Shown: in pieces, positions 14,762-17,019 of the stretch | Layout of the letters: every line of letters starts with the position of its first letter | How positions within the stretch are numbered: the stretch's first letter is position 1 | DNA from: ZC4RG29 sp032907565 | GTDB taxonomy: Bacteria; Bacteroidota; Bacteroidia; Cytophagales; Cyclobacteriaceae | Reading direction: 5' to 3' | Assembly (NCBI GenBank): GCA_032907565.1 | Contig: JAJJPK010000116.1 | Coordinates: forward strand, 1-17,019 | DNA: 17,019 bases | The notes under the pieces: generated by a model | Told to the model about the DNA's origin: nothing | What the model saw: only the letters and a program-made list of their open reading frames with translations | Databases searched by the model: none | Position numbers and translations under genes: made by a program

Positions 14762-14911
14762 GGATTGCCTGACGGCGATCCCTAATGGGGGAGTGTCAAT
14801 CAACAAGGCCTGGCGCGCTGCGCGCGCGATGGATTCTGCTCGAATCCTTATGTAAGCCTGCGGCTTGCAACGGATTCTCGCAGAACCCATCCCTACAGGC
14901 CTTGTTGATTG
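14762..14911. repeat. structured inverted-repeat element next to tRNA-Ser
   Basis: After a 35-base leader shared with the partial copy, CAATCAACAAGGCCTG (14797-14812) pairs perfectly with CAGGCCTTGTTGATTG (14896-14911). Nested inside are GCGCGC-TGC-GCGCGC (near 14813-14827), GATGGATTCTGCTCGAATCC (14828-14847) pairing imperfectly with 14872-14891, and AAGCC-TGC-GGCTT (14854-14866). The element ends exactly one base before the tRNA's discriminator base. Confidence 0.85.
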
Positions 14912-14998
14912 CGGAGAGAGAGGGATTCGAACCCTCGGTCCGATTGCTCGGACAACGGTTTTCGAGACCGCCCCGTTCGACCGCTCCGGCATCTCTCC
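14912..14998 (-). tRNA. tRNA-Ser (anticodon CGA)
   Basis: 87 bases including the discriminator G. Acceptor stem GGAGAGA/TCTCTCC, D-arm GCCGGAGCGGTCGAACGG, anticodon loop CTCGAAA with CGA at 14962-14964, long variable arm GTCCGA-GCAA-TCGGAC typical of serine tRNAs, and T-arm GAGGGTTCGAATCCCTC. It closely resembles E. coli tRNA-Ser(CGA). CCA is not encoded: CAA follows the discriminator. It decodes UCG. Confidence 0.97.
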
Positions 14999-15131
14999 CA
15001 GGATCACATATCTTGCATGAAAATTGCAATCGTCCGGCGGTAAAGGCGGCGCAATTTAGCAGGTTTGATAAAATTTCCCCAAAACCGTGCCGCGCGTCAG
15101 TTGAAATTAATCCTGTGAGAACTTCTGCACC

Positions 15132-15635
15132 ATGGTGATACCCTACGACGAAACCGTGATCAACGCGATACGCGACCTCCTGATCGCACGACGGCAATCT
15201 ATCTCCGTCGCCGAAAGCGTGACGTCCGGGCACCTACAAGCCGCACTATCCTTTGGCGACAAGGCTTTGCAATTTTACCAGGGCGGTATTACAGCCTACA
15301 ATGCGGGTCAAAAAACCCGCCATCTGCACGTCGAGCCTATACACGCCCTTACGTGCGACTGTGTTTCGGAACAAACGGCGGCTGAAATGGCAAGGGGTAG
15401 CAATCGAATGTTCCTCAGCGATTATGCCATCGGCATTACAGGCTATGCCACGCCCCAGCCCAAAGATGGTATCCATGAGCTCTTTGCTTTTGTTGCCATC
15501 GCACAGGGTCCGGAACTCCTGCGCGCAGCCCGCCTGATGAGCCACGAAGAGCACCCCATTGACGCTCAGGTCGACTTTACCAATCAGGCACTCCGCATTT
15601 TTCTGGAAACGCTTCAGGAACTCGGTAATCGGTGA
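15132..15635 (+). CDS. CinA C-terminal (PncC-like) domain protein, variant active-site motif
   Basis: 167 residues, the size of a stand-alone CinA-C/PncC domain. Family landmarks are present: SVAES at 25-29, QGGITAYNAGQK at 50-61, CVSEQTAAEMARG, and AIGITGYATP near 112. The usual ESCTGG is ESVTSG here, losing the Cys and the first Gly. The Ser (29) and Lys (61) corresponding to the proposed catalytic pair of nicotinamide-nucleotide amidohydrolase are kept. The usual AGPxGGtxxKPvG is replaced by ATPQPKDGIHELF. I recall this variant group as frequent in Bacteroidota; deamidation of NMN is possible but uncertain. The final codons and stop overlap a CGGTAATCGGTGATCGGT repeat (15623-15640). Confidence 0.88.
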   Translation: MVIPYDETVINAIRDLLIARRQSISVAESVTSGHLQAALSFGDKALQFYQGGITAYNAGQKTRHLHVEPIHALTCDCVSEQTAAEMARGSNRMFLSDYAIGITGYATPQPKDGIHELFAFVAIAQGPELLRAARLMSHEEHPIDAQVDFTNQALRIFLETLQELGNR

Positions 15636-15645
15636 TCGGTATCCG

Positions 15646-15673
15646 GTGGACCCGGGCGCGGGACCCTGTCCAC
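15646..15673. terminator. possible hairpin between convergent genes
   Basis: GTGGAC (15646-15651) and GTCCAC (15668-15673) enclose CCCG-GGCG-CGGG, giving a GC-rich hairpin in the 48-base gap between the CinA-like and CBM9-like stops. There is no T-run, so intrinsic termination is unproven. Confidence 0.35.
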
Positions 15674-15683
15674 TGTCATGCAC

Positions 15684-16406
15684 TTACTCAAACACAATAG
15701 TGCCAAAGCTCTCGTAGTCGTGAAAATTCTTTCTGGTAGGTTTCCACGACCAATGTGAGCGGCCTGTGTCGTAATCAATCCGGTAGAAGTTCGCGCGCCA
15801 ACGGTCGCCTTTCTGCGGCGGACCCGGGATGATGGGTTTAAGCAGCGCGTAGGGAATAAACATTTCAGCGGTCCATGTCTTGTCATCGCCCTCACTTATG
15901 TGCGTCGCGTGGCGTGTGCGGCGCTCTCCTTCGTAATGCCACGGGCGCCATCCGAAGAAGTTGCCATTGTAGTTGGGGACCATAATGGCTAGTTCGTAGT
16001 TCAGCGGCGACAACTCGTATTCGAAGTAAACAGGTACCGATTCGTCTGTCCAGAAAAAGACTTCCACCACATCTTCCCTGTAGAGGTCGGCAAAATCTTC
16101 TTTCAACGTGGCTGTGATCTTCTTGTCTTCGCAACGGAATAAACAGTAGATCCCCGTGTCTGAATAGAGGACCTTTACGTCCGTAGCGTACTTTCCGCCC
16201 TCTGCGAGGCGCTGCGGTACGCTGACCCAGGGAGTAGCATTCCATTCGGCACTGCTGCCATCGCCTTTAAGGTCAAAATCCTTTGTGTGTATTACCCGCA
16301 TAGGTTCTGATTCTGCGGGAGAAGGCTGGGAACGACCCGTTAGTGAAATCGATGTCATTAGAATTAGGGTATGTGCAATTCCGTGTGTCAAAGCGTTTGC
16401 GGCCAT
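15684..16406 (-). CDS. CBM9-like carbohydrate-binding protein, exported
   Basis: 240 residues from the ATG at 16406. An open frame with a GTG at 16457 extends further, but that GTG lies about at the predicted transcription start and would bury the signal sequence (IAHTLILMTSISLTG). The body fits carbohydrate-binding family 9-like proteins: GDGSSAEWNATPWVSVPQRL, VKVLYSDTGIYCLFRCEDKKI, YREDVVEVFFWTDESVPVYFEYELSPLNYE, DKTWTAEMFIPYALLKP, and the ending RANFYRIDY, HWSWKPTRKNFHDYESFGTIVFE. Such proteins bind sugars or accompany periplasmic dehydrogenases and hydrolases. The ligand is unknown. A good promoter lies at 16462-16492. Confidence 0.93.
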   Translation of the reverse strand: MAANALTHGIAHTLILMTSISLTGRSQPSPAESEPMRVIHTKDFDLKGDGSSAEWNATPWVSVPQRLAEGGKYATDVKVLYSDTGIYCLFRCEDKKITATLKEDFADLYREDVVEVFFWTDESVPVYFEYELSPLNYELAIMVPNYNGNFFGWRPWHYEGERRTRHATHISEGDDKTWTAEMFIPYALLKPIIPGPPQKGDRWRANFYRIDYDTGRSHWSWKPTRKNFHDYESFGTIVFE

Positions 16407-16461
16407 ATCGGGCTTTTGATTAAAGATCCCGGTGAGAATATGGCGATTTCCCCGCACGGGT

Positions 16462-16492
16462 CAAATACATTCTTTAAATTAAATCCACCAAA
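16462..16492 (-). promoter_or_regulatory. promoter for the CBM9-like gene
   Basis: On the - strand: TTTG (16489-16492), exactly 19 bases, then TGTATTTG (16462-16469), matching five of six fixed bases of TANNTTTG. Expected start near 16458, leaving a leader of about 50 bases before the ATG at 16406. Confidence 0.55.
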
Positions 16493-16507
16493 CGAAAACC
16501 ATCAGAA

Positions 16508-17019
16508 ATGAAAAAATCTCTATGCTTGTTTTTACTTGCCGCTATGCTATTGTACGCTGGCGAGCTGGCGGCACAAACAGCGCGTCCGCTGCGTATAATT
16601 ATGATCGGTGCGCATCCTGACGACTGCGATCAGGACGGCGGAGGCACAGCCATCCTGTTTTCCCGGATGGGCCATGCGGTAAAGTTTGTTTCCGTAACCA
16701 ATGGCGATGCCGGCCACCAGTCACAAGGCGGAGGTATCCTCGCCAAACGTCGGATCGCAGAGGCGCAGGAGGCAGGGAAACGATTCGGCGTAACCTATGA
16801 CGTACTCGATAATCACGACGGCGCGCTGCTGCCTACCCTGGAAGTGCGTCTGCAGATTATTCGAAAGATACGTGAATGGAATGCCGACATTGTGATTGCA
16901 CCCCGGCCTAACGACTACCACCCCGACCACCGATACACGGGTGTGCGCGCTCAGGATGCCTCATTTTCAGGACTCAATCCCAGCGTCCCCACCCCCTCCC
17001 CCCCTCTCGCGCCAAACCC
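16508..17019 (+). CDS. PIG-L (LmbE-like) deacetylase, N-terminal part
   Basis: 170 codons, then the window ends. The signal peptide is MKKSLCLFLLAAMLLYAGELAAQ. The zinc-site motif GAHPDDCD (His36, Asp39) and the second metal motif RPNDYHPDHRYTG (HPDH at 138-141) identify a zinc-dependent N-acetyl-sugar deacetylase-like protein, likely periplasmic. VTNGDAGH and LAKRRIAEAQEAGKRFG are also typical. After AQDASF (about residue 152) the sequence turns into a proline-rich string from very C-rich DNA, unlike the MVTVP-type continuation I expect in relatives, so the last 50 or so bases may be unreliable. Divergent from the CBM9-like gene. Confidence 0.9.
   Translation, partial: MKKSLCLFLLAAMLLYAGELAAQTARPLRIIMIGAHPDDCDQDGGGTAILFSRMGHAVKFVSVTNGDAGHQSQGGGILAKRRIAEAQEAGKRFGVTYDVLDNHDGALLPTLEVRLQIIRKIREWNADIVIAPRPNDYHPDHRYTGVRAQDASFSGLNPSVPTPSPPLAPN

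Noticed and set aside
14797..14998. Integration (att) site at the tRNA-Ser 3' end
   Set aside because: No integrase gene and no duplicated tRNA 3' end is present; the adjacent sequence is an inverted repeat rather than a copy of the tRNA end.

Overview
The window looks like chromosomal DNA of a Bacteroidota bacterium, most likely a free-living, glycan-degrading Cytophagales relative. Four things point there. The protein families (SUMF1-type lipoproteins, DUF4838, CBM9-like, DUF4136, POTRA/beta-barrel outer-membrane proteins, short CinA-C proteins) are typical of that phylum. Several exact or near matches to the Bacteroidota promoter (-33 TTTG, -7 TANNTTTG) lie upstream of genes. Shine-Dalgarno sequences are mostly weak. 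Intergenic gaps are filled with short 'word' repeats. This assignment is inference; no 16S or marker gene is present.

Layout. 1-854 (-): N-terminal part of an exported PVC-type dehydrogenase. 1114-1952 (+): a translationally coupled ArsR-type regulator and SRPBCC (AHSA1) pair behind two inverted repeats. 1953-2483: non-coding, with three copies of a short perfect palindrome. 2484-3593 (-): Tat-exported Gfo/Idh/MocA oxidoreductase. 3799-5055 (-): exported protein of the family often called 'asparagine synthetase B', divergent from a MacB/FtsX-type permease at 5221-6456 (+). 6457-6957: duplicated repeat block with an identical 45-bp unit in three copies. 6958-10932 (-): three genes read leftward, DUF4838 glycosidase-like protein, DUF4136 lipoprotein, formylglycine-generating-enzyme-like lipoprotein. 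11109-12950 (+): POTRA/beta-barrel outer-membrane protein. 13100-13543 (-): small cytosolic STAS-like protein. 13764-14336 (-): lipoprotein gene interrupted by one in-frame TGA. 14337-14911: structured repeats running up to the 3' end of tRNA-Ser(CGA) at 14912-14998 (-). 15132-15635 (+): CinA-C/PncC-like protein. 15684-16406 (-): CBM9-like protein. 16508 to the end (+): PIG-L/LmbE deacetylase, partial.

Many genes (dehydrogenase, Gfo/Idh/MocA, DUF4838, FGE-like, CBM9-like, PIG-L) fit an envelope-associated carbohydrate-processing lifestyle, but there is no SusC/SusD pair or sulfatase, so this is not a classic polysaccharide utilisation locus. The most unusual signals are the lipoprotein gene with an in-frame TGA and its terminator just past the downstream TAA, the several unrelated short repeats that begin at or within a few bases of stop codons, and the 115-bp inverted-repeat element flush with the 3' end of tRNA-Ser.
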